DNA of 64,000 bases from Chitinophagaceae bacterium (GTDB lineage Bacteria > Bacteroidota > Bacteroidia > Chitinophagales > Chitinophagaceae), in NCBI GenBank assembly GCA_028288585.1, contig JAQBNL010000084.1, positions 1-64,000 on the forward strand, in the 5' to 3' direction. The position numbers and the translations under genes are program-made. Position 1 is the first letter of the stretch, and every line of letters begins with the position of its first letter. The notes under the pieces were generated by a model. That model searched no databases and was not told the DNA's origin. It saw nothing but the letters and a program-made list of their open reading frames with translations. Below, one piece after another: positions 1 through 8,766 of the stretch.

Positions 1-9
1 ATGCCGTAT

Positions 10-29
10 AAGTGAGTGACACAACGATG
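10..29 (+). repeat. 20-bp dispersed repeat, copy 1
   Basis: A 20-base sequence beginning AAGTGAGTGACACAACGATG is found here and again, base for base, at 4874-4893. Both copies lie on the same strand, 60-120 bases upstream of a gene start. Just after this copy, GATGATGCC (26-34) faces GGCATCAT (76-83), which could pair as a long hairpin. The function is unknown; it looks like a member of a dispersed intergenic repeat family. Confidence 0.6.
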
Positions 30-129
30 ATGCCATGAAATACAAACGCCGGCTCAATAATTAAAACAAAGTAAGGGCATCATTGTTTAATTTTGCTTTT
101 TATAAAAGTTTTTAACAAATAATTGAACG

Positions 130-1239
130 ATGACGCAGGAAGATATTTTAAAAGCGCTTGGTAATGTGCAGGAACCTGATCTTGGGAAAGACCTTGTGAC
201 GCTGAATATGGTGAAGGATATTGTTATTAATGAAAATAATGTTTCGTTCACCGTGGTGCTCACTACGCCTGCCTGCCCGATGAAAGACCTGATAAAAAAT
301 GCATGTGAGAATGCTGTAAAAATATTAGTGAATAAAGAGGCGCTTGTTACGGTGAATTTTACATCCAACACCACTACCATTCGTAAAGACAATAAAAATA
401 TTTTAAGCGGTGTGAAAAATATTATTGCTGTTGTAAGCGGAAAAGGGGGTGTAGGTAAAAGTACTGTGGCAAGTAATCTTGCATTGGCTTTGGCAGACAG
501 CGGTGCAAAAGTTGGGTTAATGGATGCAGATATTTATGGGCCGAGTGTGCATATAATGTTTGGTGTTCGTGGTGAAAGACCATTGATGAAAGAAGGAGAG
601 GGCGGTAAGGGATTAATAGTTCCGTTGGAACGTTATGGAATTAAATTAATGAGCATTGGTTTGCTGGTAGATGAAAAGCAGGCCGTTGTTTGGCGTGGGC
701 CAATGGTAAGCAGCGCTATCCGGCAATTTGTTACTGATGTGGATTGGGGTGAGCTGGATTATTTAGTGATTGATATGCCACCAGGCACGGGTGACATTCA
801 TTTAACCATCGTGCAAACCGTTCCGGTAACAGGTGTAATCGTTGTTACTACTCCGCAATTGGTAGCGCTGGCTGATGCTAAAAAAGGAATTGCTATGTTT
901 AACCAGGCGCAGCTAAAAGTGCCTGTGATAGGGCTTGTAGAGAACATGAGCTATTTTACCCCGGCAGAATTGCCTGACAATAAATATTACATCTTTGGAA
1001 AAGAAGGCGGCAAAAAGCTGGCGGATGAATATGATATTCCTTTTTTGGGAGAAATACCATTGGTGCAAAGTATTCGTGAAGGCGGCGACTCCGGCGTTCC
1101 TGTTATGATGAGTGATGATCTGATTAGTAAACAGGCTTTTATTGATTTTGCTGCAAATGCAACAAGAGGAATTGCGATGCGTAATGCCGAGATGCCCGCA
1201 ACAGAAGTTAGCGAAGTACTGGAAGTGAGCGGCAGTTGA
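130..1239 (+). CDS. mrp: Mrp/ApbC-family iron-sulfur cluster carrier ATPase
   Basis: A cytosolic P-loop NTPase that, in this family, binds and transfers Fe-S clusters to apo-proteins. The N-terminal ~85 residues form a DUF59/MIP18-like domain. The ATPase domain follows, with a deviant Walker A SGKGGVGKST (residues 103-112), DADIYGPS (132-139) and the downstream IDMPPGTGD. At the place where many Mrp proteins carry a CxxC pair, this one reads ENMSYFTPAELPDNKYYIFG, a variant I recall from other Bacteroidota; cluster binding by cysteines is therefore not obvious. The length of 369 aa is normal. It is transcribed alone, convergent with the next gene 5 bases away. Confidence 0.93.
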   Translation: MTQEDILKALGNVQEPDLGKDLVTLNMVKDIVINENNVSFTVVLTTPACPMKDLIKNACENAVKILVNKEALVTVNFTSNTTTIRKDNKNILSGVKNIIAVVSGKGGVGKSTVASNLALALADSGAKVGLMDADIYGPSVHIMFGVRGERPLMKEGEGGKGLIVPLERYGIKLMSIGLLVDEKQAVVWRGPMVSSAIRQFVTDVDWGELDYLVIDMPPGTGDIHLTIVQTVPVTGVIVVTTPQLVALADAKKGIAMFNQAQLKVPVIGLVENMSYFTPAELPDNKYYIFGKEGGKKLADEYDIPFLGEIPLVQSIREGGDSGVPVMMSDDLISKQAFIDFAANATRGIAMRNAEMPATEVSEVLEVSGS

Positions 1240-1244
1240 TTCTG

Positions 1245-1667
1245 CTACTTTTTTAAATACAACCTTTTCTTCTTATAATTAATTTTAGCCTTATACTTTA
1301 TTAAAATATCTGCGCCGATAACACCATTGCAAGGCTCGGTTATTCCTTTTTTTGCCAGGGATTCATTTATATGCTGAAAATCTGTTGCATACAGATCGAA
1401 TGATGATATCTTAAAATCGTTGATCTTAAAAATATCTACCTGTTTATGGAATATCTGCATCTGTGATGTTCCAACACCGCCACCCAACTCTTCAATAGAT
1501 GCAAACTCCAGCAAATTGTCTTTTGCGAAACCAATATCAATAACGGTATTACTTGCACCGGTATCAACAAGAAAACAGGCTTTAATATCATCTATAGTTA
1601 CTTCAACTTCCAAATGTCCAATCACATTTAGCTTAATTGGAATTACTGTGTAATTTCTTTTCCTCAT
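1245..1667 (-). CDS. Retropepsin-like clan AA aspartic protease
   Basis: A small single-domain protein (140 aa) with the aspartic protease signature FLVDTGASNTVI; the catalytic Asp is residue 35. A second hydrophobic-hydrophobic-Gly element (NGVIGADIL) sits near the C-terminus, as in retropepsin-like folds, which act as homodimers. There is no signal peptide, so it should be cytoplasmic. Substrate unknown. The assignment to the fold rests on the DTGA motif and length; proteolytic activity is inferred. Confidence 0.75.
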   Translation of the reverse strand: MRKRNYTVIPIKLNVIGHLEVEVTIDDIKACFLVDTGASNTVIDIGFAKDNLLEFASIEELGGGVGTSQMQIFHKQVDIFKINDFKISSFDLYATDFQHINESLAKKGITEPCNGVIGADILIKYKAKINYKKKRLYLKK

Positions 1668-1744
1668 AATGGAAAAATATCATTTTATGGAGAATAAATT
1701 TTATTTTTTTCTAAGCCAAATTCATAATTACCATTCAGCAACTT

Positions 1745-1769
1745 AATATCACCGCTTATGGGTGATATT
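1745..1769. other. 9-bp inverted repeat (hairpin) upstream of 1947 gene
   Basis: AATATCACC and GGTGATATT form a perfect 9-bp stem around a 7-base loop. No T-run follows, so it is not a convincing terminator. It lies between the two divergent genes at 1667 and 1947 and could be an operator or transcript structure. Confidence 0.4.
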
Positions 1770-1813
1770 GTTCAATAATCTATATAATAGGTGCATAAGC
1801 AACCATTGCGATA

Positions 1814-1821
1814 TACCTTTG
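1814..1821 (+). promoter_or_regulatory. Probable -7 promoter element
   Basis: TACCTTTG matches the Bacteroidota -7 consensus TAnnTTTG. I see no clear TTG box 19 bases upstream. If used, the transcript for the small gene at 1947 would have a leader of about 120 bases, in which I see no RNA element. Confidence 0.35.
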
Positions 1822-1946
1822 CAACGCAATTCAAAAGATGATCATCCTTCACTGAAAATATCGTAGAGTAACGATAAACAGTAGCTACCAGAGTAATTTA
1901 TGGTAAGCCCGAACTGCGAATTTTTCTAAAATTTAAATTTGATTTT

Positions 1947-2159
1947 ATGACCAGTAAAGTAATGCCTTCAATAATACATATTGAAGAAGAAAGTTTAAAA
2001 CAACTTGTAACAGAGGTAAAAGAAACTATAGCAACCAATATTAATGAGCAATCATCCAAATTAAAAAATAAAAAATTTGGTATAGCAGATATGTGGAATT
2101 CTCAAAGAAATCTTCGTACTGCCATTTCGATGAGAAGACACTACCCTAAAGCTTTTTAG
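1947..2159 (+). CDS. Small hypothetical protein (70 aa)
   Basis: No recognised domain. The N-terminal half is a predicted amphipathic helix rich in Glu, Lys and Thr. The C-terminal half is basic and ends KFGIADMWNSQRNLRTAISM plus RRHYPKAF. The 'DLWN/MWN-xQR' tail recurs, as I recall, in small Bacteroidota proteins of unknown function, but no role is known. It has a TAnnTTTG element about 125 bases upstream, which supports expression. Confidence 0.5.
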   Translation: MTSKVMPSIIHIEEESLKQLVTEVKETIATNINEQSSKLKNKKFGIADMWNSQRNLRTAISMRRHYPKAF

Positions 2160-2228
2160 GATAGCTGGGGTATAACAGTAAAGCCATGTTATTAAAGAAT
2201 GATATATTGCAAAAAATCGTTCTTAAGC

Positions 2229-2690
2229 ATGGCTTTTCTTATTGATAAATATCTGCCGGCATACACTTACAATGAATATCATGAGAGATTAATAAATGCT
2301 TCGGCTGAGGATTGCTTTGTTGTAACCAGGAACCTTGATATGAGTAAATCCTTTATCACAAAGGCTCTTATGAAGCTGAGAGGATTGCCAACAAAAGACC
2401 TGAGGCTACAGGGATTTATCAAAAATATTTGCTTTACCTATCTGGATGAAGATCCCTTTAAAGAATTTGTGATAGATGCATCTCAACATAACACAAAGAT
2501 CATCTGGAACTTTTATTTTAAAAAGGTTAAAGAAAATAAAACTCTTGTAAGCACAGAAACAAGAATTAGATGCTTAACAAAAAGAAGTAATTTTTTATTT
2601 TCTCTTTATTGGTTTTTTGTAAAACCGTTCAGCGGAATAATAAGACTTGAAATGCTGCGGTTAATTAAGAAAAAGGCAGAAAAAAACTGA
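2229..2690 (+). CDS. SRPBCC-like (DUF2867-type) hypothetical protein
   Basis: About 153 aa from the internal ATG chosen here; an upstream in-frame ATG at 2199 would add 10 residues. The pattern of a short leader, 'YHERLINASAEDCFVVTRNLDMS', then a basic helix ending LRGLP resembles proteins annotated DUF2867 or SRPBCC, where a helix-grip fold binds a hydrophobic ligand. The second half has beta-strand-like stretches (KIIWNFYFKK, STETRIRCL) and a C-terminal hydrophobic-basic helix. Ligand unknown. Its 3' end overlaps the end of ribD by 26 bases (convergent). Confidence 0.55.
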   Translation: MAFLIDKYLPAYTYNEYHERLINASAEDCFVVTRNLDMSKSFITKALMKLRGLPTKDLRLQGFIKNICFTYLDEDPFKEFVIDASQHNTKIIWNFYFKKVKENKTLVSTETRIRCLTKRSNFLFSLYWFFVKPFSGIIRLEMLRLIKKKAEKN

Positions 2691-3702
2691 TGGTGTCATT
2701 AAAATATATTTCCTGTTTTTGAGGAATCGCATTTTTTAGTTGCGGCGCACTAACCCCATTTTCAATTATCAATTCTTCATTTCGTATTATTCTTGCTTCA
2801 TCCCACAAACCTGCGTCAATAAAGGATTGCAATAATTTTGCACCGCCTTCCACGATGACACTCTGAATAGAGAGTTGGTATAATGCTTTTAATATTGGTT
2901 GTAAAAAGTTTTCTTCTTCAATCTGGTAAAAAATAAGATTTCCATCTTCTTTATGTTTTAGTTTGTTGAAGATAATTGTCTTAACCTCTTTATTAAATAT
3001 TTTTAAATGAGAAGGCAAACGAAGATTCATATCTGTTACCAGGCGAATTGGATTATTTCCATTCCATAATCTTGTAGTCAGCGATGGGTCATCATTCAAA
3101 GCTGTTTTGGTTCCAATCAGAATTGCCGCTTCTTCACTTCTCCATTTATGCACCAAACGGTTGGTATATTCATTGCTTATCAGAACTCTTTCAGTATCAC
3201 CTCCAATTTTACCATTTGCACTTTCTGCCCATTTTAAAATTATATAGGACCGTTGTTTTTGATGAAAAATAAAGAAGCGTTTATTTAGTTCTTTGCATTC
3301 GTTTTCTAAAACGCCTGTGATCACTTCAATTCCTGCCTCGTGTAATTTTTTGATCCCCTTACCATCCACTTCTTTATAAATATCCTTACAACCTATTACA
3401 ACTTTAGGAATTTTATTTTTTATGATAAGATCTGTACAGGGCGGGGTTTTTCCAAAGTGCGAACAGGGCTCAAGAGAAACATATAATGTGCTTTTATCAA
3501 TAAGATGCTTGTGATCTTCCTTTATACTGTTGATACAGTTAACTTCTGCATGAGGCTCCCCGAATTTTTGATGATAACCTTCTCCAATGATCTTTTCATG
3601 ATAAACTAAAACTGCACCCACCATTGGGTTTGGTGCAACATTGCCTGCCCCAAGTTTTGCCAGTTCAAGGCAACGGTACATGTATAATTCATCTTTATCC
3701 AA
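2665..3702 (-). CDS. ribD: RibD bifunctional pyrimidine deaminase/reductase (riboflavin synthesis)
   Basis: Catalyses two successive riboflavin-pathway steps: deamination of diaminohydroxyphosphoribosylaminopyrimidine and NADPH reduction of the ribose. The N-terminal deaminase domain has the zinc motif HAE (51-53) with CSHFGKTPPC (80-89). The C-terminal reductase domain starts near residue 150 and includes the VEGGAKLLQSF element. 345 aa is close to the usual ~360. The start could instead be Met8 (MYRCLELA). A TACTTTTG element on this strand (3707-3714) lies almost on the start codon, so the transcript may be leaderless or begin at the later Met. No FMN riboswitch is visible upstream. Confidence 0.93.
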   Translation of the reverse strand: MDKDELYMYRCLELAKLGAGNVAPNPMVGAVLVYHEKIIGEGYHQKFGEPHAEVNCINSIKEDHKHLIDKSTLYVSLEPCSHFGKTPPCTDLIIKNKIPKVVIGCKDIYKEVDGKGIKKLHEAGIEVITGVLENECKELNKRFFIFHQKQRSYIILKWAESANGKIGGDTERVLISNEYTNRLVHKWRSEEAAILIGTKTALNDDPSLTTRLWNGNNPIRLVTDMNLRLPSHLKIFNKEVKTIIFNKLKHKEDGNLIFYQIEEENFLQPILKALYQLSIQSVIVEGGAKLLQSFIDAGLWDEARIIRNEELIIENGVSAPQLKNAIPQKQEIYFNDTISFFLPFS

Positions 3703-3755
3703 CTCTCAAAAGTAACAAAAGCAAAAAATAGTAAGTTTACTTAAAGAACAGCTTC

Positions 3756-4850
3756 ATGAAAATTTCAGATATCACCGCACATCTTGAGACAATTGCCCCT
3801 GTTCACTTCCAGGAAAGCTATGATAATGCCGGGCTTATTGCAGGTGATCCATCTGCTGAATGCACAGGAGTTATAATTTCACTTGATGCAATTGAAGCCG
3901 TAATAGAGGAAGCTATCAACAAAAAATGTAACCTGGTTATAGCACATCATCCTATTATTTTCAGAGGATTAAAAAAACTTAACGGGAAGAATTACGTTGA
4001 AAGAACAATTATTAAAGCAATAAAAAATGATATTGCCATTTATGCTATTCATACCAATCTTGATAACATAAAAAAAGGAGTAAATAATAAAATTGCTGAA
4101 AAGATAGGACTGCAAAATTTGCAGATGTTACTACCTAAAGAAAATATGCTAAAAAAACTGATCACATTTGCCCCCGTAGATAAAGCAGAAGATGTAAGAA
4201 AAGCATTATTTGCAGCAGGTGGCGGTGAGTTAGGGAAATACAGTGAATGCAGTTTTAATACTGAAGGAACCGGAACTTTTAAACCGCTGGAAGGAGCAGA
4301 CCCCTTTGTGGGAGAAATAGGTAAACGGCATGAAGAAAAAGAATTAAAAATAGAAGTGATCTTCCCCGGTTACCTGGAGCAAAAAATTATCAGGGCAATG
4401 ATTGATGCTCATCCTTATGAAGAAGTGGCTTATGATATTATCTCTTTGGGAAATTACCTTTCAGATGTGGGCAGCGGACTAATTGGAGAGTTGGGGGAAG
4501 AAGCGGATGAAACAGAATTTCTGGAAAGAATTAAATCTGCTTTTGGGCTTAAAGTGATAAAGCATACCTCATTATCAGGTAAAAAAGTAAAGAAAGTGGC
4601 TGTTTGCGGGGGGGCAGGAAGCTTTTTAATCCCGGTTGCCTTATCAAATAAAGCTGACGTTTACATTACTTCTGATATAAAATACCATGAATTCTTTGAT
4701 GCAGAGGCGATGGTTTTGCTGGATATTGGGCATTACGAGAGCGAACAGTTCACGATTGACCTTTTGTATGATATTTTAAGGGAAAAATACACTAACTTTG
4801 CCGTCCGAAAAACGGGGGTAAATACCAACCCTGTTAACTACTTTCTTTAA
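3756..4850 (+). CDS. Nif3-like dinuclear metal center protein
   Basis: A member of the NIF3/YbgI family, which forms toroidal hexamers with a dimetal site; the exact reaction is not settled. Metal ligands are seen in AHHPIIF (His64, His65), HTNLD (His99, Asp103) and the C-terminal DIGHYESEQF (His/Glu). At 364 aa it is the long form: residues ~130-230 make an inserted domain between the two halves, as in other Bacteroidota and Firmicutes members. The next gene is the C4 zinc-ribbon protein, a frequent Nif3 neighbour in this phylum. Confidence 0.9.
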   Translation: MKISDITAHLETIAPVHFQESYDNAGLIAGDPSAECTGVIISLDAIEAVIEEAINKKCNLVIAHHPIIFRGLKKLNGKNYVERTIIKAIKNDIAIYAIHTNLDNIKKGVNNKIAEKIGLQNLQMLLPKENMLKKLITFAPVDKAEDVRKALFAAGGGELGKYSECSFNTEGTGTFKPLEGADPFVGEIGKRHEEKELKIEVIFPGYLEQKIIRAMIDAHPYEEVAYDIISLGNYLSDVGSGLIGELGEEADETEFLERIKSAFGLKVIKHTSLSGKKVKKVAVCGGAGSFLIPVALSNKADVYITSDIKYHEFFDAEAMVLLDIGHYESEQFTIDLLYDILREKYTNFAVRKTGVNTNPVNYFL

Positions 4851-4873
4851 GCTGAATTGAAAATAAAAGGTAG

Positions 4874-4893
4874 AAGTGAGTGACACAACGATG
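4874..4893 (+). repeat. 20-bp dispersed repeat, copy 2
   Basis: Identical to positions 10-29 over 20 bases and in the same orientation. It lies in the 96-base gap between the Nif3-like gene and the zinc-ribbon gene. Confidence 0.6.
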
Positions 4894-4946
4894 CTTAATA
4901 GTAGTGCAAAAGCTAAGTACAAAAAAATAAAACACATAATAAAAAA

Positions 4947-5702
4947 ATGGCTACAGTAAAAGATTACTCGGTTGAAGAAAAATTATCATCGGTAGTAAAG
5001 CTTCAAAAAGTTGACAGCAAGCTTGATAACCTGCAGGTTTTAAAAGGTGAGTTACCAATTGAGGTTAGTGACCTTGAAGATGAAATTGAAGGTTTACATG
5101 CCCGCCAAAACCGTATTGAAGAAGAGATAAACGGAATGCAGCAATTTATTGAGCAAAAGAAGACCACAATAAAAGACGCAGGAGACCTGATAAAAAAGTA
5201 TGAGAAGCAAAGTGATAACGTAAAAAATAACCGTGAATTTGAGGCTATCAATAAGGAAATGGAAATGCAGACCTTAGAGGTAAAGCTTGCAGAGAAACAC
5301 ATTAAAGATGCTACTGAAGAAATAGCTGAAAAAGCAAAACAACTTGAAGTGGCAAAGAAAGCAGTTTCAACAAAAGAAGCTAATTTAAAAGGCAAGAAAG
5401 GTGAGCTTGAAAAGATAATTGCAGAAACCGATAAGGAAGAAAAACATTATAATAAGCTGGCTAAAGCAGCAAGAGAAACTGTAGATGAAAGATTATTGCT
5501 TAGTTATGACCGCATCCGTAAAAATTATCGTAACGGTCTTGCCGTTGTACCTGTAGAAAGAGATGCATGCGGCGGTTGTTTTAATGCGATCCCTCCTCAA
5601 AAGCAAAGTGAGATAAAGCAGCGTAAAAAAATTATTGTTTGTGAAAACTGCGGAAGGATCTTGGTGGATGATGATCTGGCAAATGCAGTGGAAGTAAAAT
5701 AA
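4947..5702 (+). CDS. Coiled-coil C4-type zinc-ribbon protein
   Basis: 251 aa. Residues ~10-180 are a long, highly charged coiled coil. The C-terminus has a C4 zinc ribbon, CGGC (from ~209) and CENCGRIL (from ~231), as in the zf-RING_7 family. The fold suggests a nucleic-acid or ribosome-associated factor, but function is unknown. It follows the Nif3-like gene in the same direction and is followed by a strong hairpin terminator. Confidence 0.88.
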   Translation: MATVKDYSVEEKLSSVVKLQKVDSKLDNLQVLKGELPIEVSDLEDEIEGLHARQNRIEEEINGMQQFIEQKKTTIKDAGDLIKKYEKQSDNVKNNREFEAINKEMEMQTLEVKLAEKHIKDATEEIAEKAKQLEVAKKAVSTKEANLKGKKGELEKIIAETDKEEKHYNKLAKAARETVDERLLLSYDRIRKNYRNGLAVVPVERDACGGCFNAIPPQKQSEIKQRKKIIVCENCGRILVDDDLANAVEVK

Positions 5703-5728
5703 GTTATACGTTATAAGTAATAAGTAAG
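5702..5728. repeat. Short tandem-like AT repeat (ATAAGTAATAAGTAAG)
   Basis: The stretch after the stop codon contains TTATACGTTATAAGTAATAAGTAAG. A related run occurs at 62203-62235. Such short degenerate tandem words are common in intergenic DNA of this phylum. Confidence 0.4.
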
Positions 5729-5750
5729 GGCGCTTTTAAGCGCCTTTTTT
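5729..5750 (+). terminator. Rho-independent terminator after zinc-ribbon gene
   Basis: GGCGCTT and AAGCGCC form a tight stem and are followed by six T on the + strand. It ends the Nif3-like/zinc-ribbon unit before recN. Confidence 0.8.
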
Positions 5751-5768
5751 ATTGTAATTTGCCCTTGT

Positions 5769-7421
5769 ATGCTTCAACAGCTATCTATACAGAATTACGC
5801 CATCATTACAGAGATAGAAATTAATTTTTCTGATAAGCTGAATATTATAACAGGCGAAACCGGTGCCGGTAAAAGTATTCTTATGGGTGCTCTCAGCCTT
5901 ATTCTTGGCGAAAGAGCTGATACTACTGTTCTGCTAAATAAAGAAAAGAAATGCTTTATTGAAGGAACTTTTAAGACCTCGCATTCATTGGTTAAAGAAT
6001 ATTTAAAAACAAACGATTTTGATGCCGATGATGAAATTGTAATAAGAAGGGAAATTGCTCCCAATGGGAAATCGAGGGCTTTTATAAATGATACGCCTGT
6101 TAATCTAAACCAGTTAAAAGAATTGTCTTCGCTGCTTGTTGACCTGCACCAGCAATTTGATACACTTGAATTAGGCGACAACGATTTTCAAAGAGAGGTT
6201 ATAGATGCATTGGCAAATCATTCCAATGACTTGGCTCAATACCAGTCCCTCTACAAAAAATATTTAACTGAGAAAAAGCAACTGCAAGAATGGAAGCAAC
6301 AGCAATTAGCAGCGAATAAAGAACTGGATTATCACAAATTCTTATTTAATGAGCTTGATGAAGCCGGGTTTAAAGAAAATGAGCTTGAAGAAATTGATGC
6401 GGATTTAAAAGTAATGAGCAATGCTGAAAACATTAAGGCAACGCTTACTAAAGTTTATTTTGAATTGCAGGAAAGCGAGCAGCCGGTTGTTCAGCAAATA
6501 AAATCTTTGAATAACCAATTACAAACGCTTTCCAATTTTCATAATGATATCACTTCTTTGATTGAAAGATTGCATTCCGCACAAATAGAGTTACAGGATA
6601 TTGCCGATGAGATTGACCGTTTAAACAATTCAGTTAAATATGATGCCGGGAAAATAAATATGCTGAATGAAAGACTGGCATTGGGTTACAGGCTTTTGAA
6701 AAAGCACAATGTACAAACCACCGCCGAGTTATTGGCAGTTAGAAATGAGCTGCAGCAAAAATTAGACATCGTCTTAAACCTGGAAGAGAATATTACTAAA
6801 AAAGAAAAAGAAGTAAACGACCTGCATCAGCAGGCTCAAAAAATTGCGGAGAAAATTTCTGCCAACAGGCAAAAACAAATAAAGCCTTTCGAAGAAAAAG
6901 TAAATAAGCTTTTAGCACAGGTTGGTATGCCTAATGCAAAAATAAAAGTACAGGTAAAAGCTACTGAACTAAATATTTTTGGCCAGGATGCTATTGAATT
7001 TTTATTCGATGCCAACAAAAGCAACCGTTTTGAGCCTTTGCGTAAAGTAGTCAGCGGGGGAGAGTTAAGCCGCTTAATGCTAAGTATTAAATCCCTGGTT
7101 GCAAAAAGTATCCAGCTGCCTACTTTGATCTTTGATGAGATAGATACAGGCATCAGCGGCGAAGCAGCAAGACAGGTTGGTATTATTATGAAAGATCTTT
7201 CCTATGCCCACCAGGTGATTGCCATAACACACCAGCCGCAAATTGCAGCAAAAGCATCATCACATTATTTTGTTTATAAAGAAATTAAAGCAGATAAGAT
7301 TGTTACTTCCATCAAACTGCTTAACCAGGATGAAAGAATAACTGCAATCGCCACCATGCTTAGTGGCGAAAGACCTACCGCTGCCGCTTTTGAAAATGCA
7401 AGAGAGATGATAGGTAATTAA
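5769..7421 (+). CDS. recN: DNA repair protein RecN
   Basis: An SMC-like ATPase that acts at double-strand breaks. Walker A is ITGETGAGKS (27-36). A long coiled coil fills ~150-400. The ABC signature VSGGELSRLML and Walker B TLIFDEIDTGISG are near the C-terminus, followed by the D/H-loop region AITHQPQIAA. 550 aa is full length. It stands alone between a terminator and a repeat-rich gap. Confidence 0.96.
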   Translation: MLQQLSIQNYAIITEIEINFSDKLNIITGETGAGKSILMGALSLILGERADTTVLLNKEKKCFIEGTFKTSHSLVKEYLKTNDFDADDEIVIRREIAPNGKSRAFINDTPVNLNQLKELSSLLVDLHQQFDTLELGDNDFQREVIDALANHSNDLAQYQSLYKKYLTEKKQLQEWKQQQLAANKELDYHKFLFNELDEAGFKENELEEIDADLKVMSNAENIKATLTKVYFELQESEQPVVQQIKSLNNQLQTLSNFHNDITSLIERLHSAQIELQDIADEIDRLNNSVKYDAGKINMLNERLALGYRLLKKHNVQTTAELLAVRNELQQKLDIVLNLEENITKKEKEVNDLHQQAQKIAEKISANRQKQIKPFEEKVNKLLAQVGMPNAKIKVQVKATELNIFGQDAIEFLFDANKSNRFEPLRKVVSGGELSRLMLSIKSLVAKSIQLPTLIFDEIDTGISGEAARQVGIIMKDLSYAHQVIAITHQPQIAAKASSHYFVYKEIKADKIVTSIKLLNQDERITAIATMLSGERPTAAAFENAREMIGN

Positions 7422-7423
7422 TA

Positions 7424-7462
7424 CCTCTTTGCGCCCTTTGCGAAATCTTAGCGTTCTTTGCG
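7424..7462. repeat. Intergenic CTTTGCG word repeat
   Basis: CTTTGCG occurs three times in 39 bases, separated by GCC and AAATCTTAGCGTT. A reverse-complement relative (CGCTAAGG...GGCGCTAAG) is at 51056-51094. It looks like a dispersed repeat family, not a gene. Confidence 0.5.
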
Positions 7463-7495
7463 ATACTAAAAGCAAAAGCAGTAACGCTAAGAAAA

Positions 7496-7714
7496 ATGGT
7501 ACTTCTAAAAAAAATTCTCATATTATTTTTAACCGCAGCCCTTATGGTGGCAGCATATTTCATTCATGAGTTTTTGAAGAAGAAGATAAACCCAAGAAAA
7601 TCATTTGGTCATTTTATCATATTTATCATTGCTAACCTCCTTGTCGTCTTCGTACTAATATTTCTCCTGAGCTTCATTCTCTTCCAATACAAAGATTTTT
7701 TCTTTAAGGGTTAA
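7496..7714 (+). CDS. Small two-helix membrane protein, hypothetical
   Basis: 72 aa with two hydrophobic segments (residues ~6-24 and ~38-62) separated by a lysine-rich loop (KKKINPRKS). No family recognised. The start follows the CTTTGCG repeat directly, and the stop runs into the next repeat at 7714. Confidence 0.55.
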   Translation: MVLLKKILILFLTAALMVAAYFIHEFLKKKINPRKSFGHFIIFIIANLLVVFVLIFLLSFILFQYKDFFFKG

Positions 7715-7750
7715 CCTCACCTAACCCTCTCCAAAGGAGAGGGAACTGAA
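7714..7750. repeat. CCCTCTCC...GGAGAGGG hairpin repeat, copy 1
   Basis: CCCTCTCC-AAA-GGAGAGGG is a perfect 8-bp hairpin (7725-7743), flanked by CTCACCTAA and AACTG. A close relative in the opposite flank context lies at 37477-37513. It may serve as a weak terminator as well. The rest of the gap to 7843 holds only a degenerate GTACATCGTAC-type repeat near 7805-7835. Confidence 0.55.
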
Positions 7751-7843
7751 ACTTTTTTCTCTAAAGCCTAAGAGTATTATTTTTACTGCAACAAATTTTT
7801 CTTAGATCGTACATCGTACTTCATACATCGTAAATATCAAACC

Positions 7844-8656
7844 ATGTCTTACAACTTACTAAAAGGGAAAAAAGGGATCATCTTCGGCGCACTCGACGAA
7901 AAATCAATTGCCTGGAAAACAGCGCTGGCCTGCCATGCAGAAGATGCAGAAATTCTTTTAACCAATGCGCCAATCGCAATGCGTATGGGAGAAATAAATA
8001 AACTTGCCGAACAAATAAATGCCCCGATAGTTCCCTGTGATGTAAGCAGCAATGATGATATGACGAACCTGCTCACCAAAGCAAAAGAGCATTTTGGCGG
8101 AGGAGTAGATTTTATTTTGCATTCCATAGGAATGAGTTTAAATCTTAGAAAAGGAAAACATTATACAGAAATTGATTATGGCTTCAACCAAAAAACGCTT
8201 GATATTTCTGCTACCAGCCTTCACCGGTTGCTTGCTACTGCTATGAAGCTGGATGCCATCAATGAATGGGGCAGCGTGGTTGCGCTCACGTATATTGCGG
8301 CGCAGCGTGTGTTTCCTGATTACAATGAAATGGCCGATGCCAAGGCTTTGCTCGAAAGTGTTGCCCGCAGTTTCGGTTATCATTATGCCCTAAAAAAACA
8401 TGTAAGGGTAAACACTGTTTCGCAGTCGCCCACACGTACTACGGCGGGTAGCGGTGTAAAAGGCTTTGAGGGTTTTATCACCTATGCAGAAAAGATGAGC
8501 CCGCTGGGTAATGCGTCTGCCGAAGATTGCGCCAACTATTGCGTTACGTTGTTCAGCGACCTTACCCGTATGGTTACCATGCAAAATCTTTTTCATGATG
8601 GGGGATTTTCCTACACTGGTGTTACTCAAAGTGTGATTGAGCAAATGGAGAAATAA
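7844..8656 (+). CDS. fabI: Enoyl-[acyl-carrier-protein] reductase FabI
   Basis: NAD(P)H-dependent reduction of enoyl-ACP in fatty-acid elongation. It is a Rossmann-fold SDR: the N-terminal GIIFGALDEKSIAW cofactor loop and the active-site pattern Y-x6-K (DYNEMADAKALLE), then VSQSPTRTTAGSGV, match FabI. 270 aa is usual. The flanking genes are unrelated, so it is probably monocistronic. Confidence 0.95.
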   Translation: MSYNLLKGKKGIIFGALDEKSIAWKTALACHAEDAEILLTNAPIAMRMGEINKLAEQINAPIVPCDVSSNDDMTNLLTKAKEHFGGGVDFILHSIGMSLNLRKGKHYTEIDYGFNQKTLDISATSLHRLLATAMKLDAINEWGSVVALTYIAAQRVFPDYNEMADAKALLESVARSFGYHYALKKHVRVNTVSQSPTRTTAGSGVKGFEGFITYAEKMSPLGNASAEDCANYCVTLFSDLTRMVTMQNLFHDGGFSYTGVTQSVIEQMEK

Positions 8657-8677
8657 GTTCATCGAGCCGGGAGCTGT

Positions 8678-8715
8678 CACCCTGAGAAGTTTACCCTGAG
8701 CATAGTCGAAGGGAA
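8678..8715. repeat. CCCTGAGC...TCGAAGGG palindromic repeat
   Basis: CACCCTGAGAAG followed by ACCCTGAGCATAGTCGAAGGG. The second part is the widespread imperfect palindrome seen between genes in many bacteria. It lies 22 bases after fabI and may stabilise or end its transcript. Confidence 0.6.
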
Positions 8716-8766
8716 GGGTAGTTGGGGCTGTGTTCATCTGTTCATCTGTTCATTGTTCAACATCAG

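Noticed and set aside
3703-3755. FMN riboswitch before ribD
   Set aside because: The 53-base gap is too short and shows none of the conserved FMN aptamer words.
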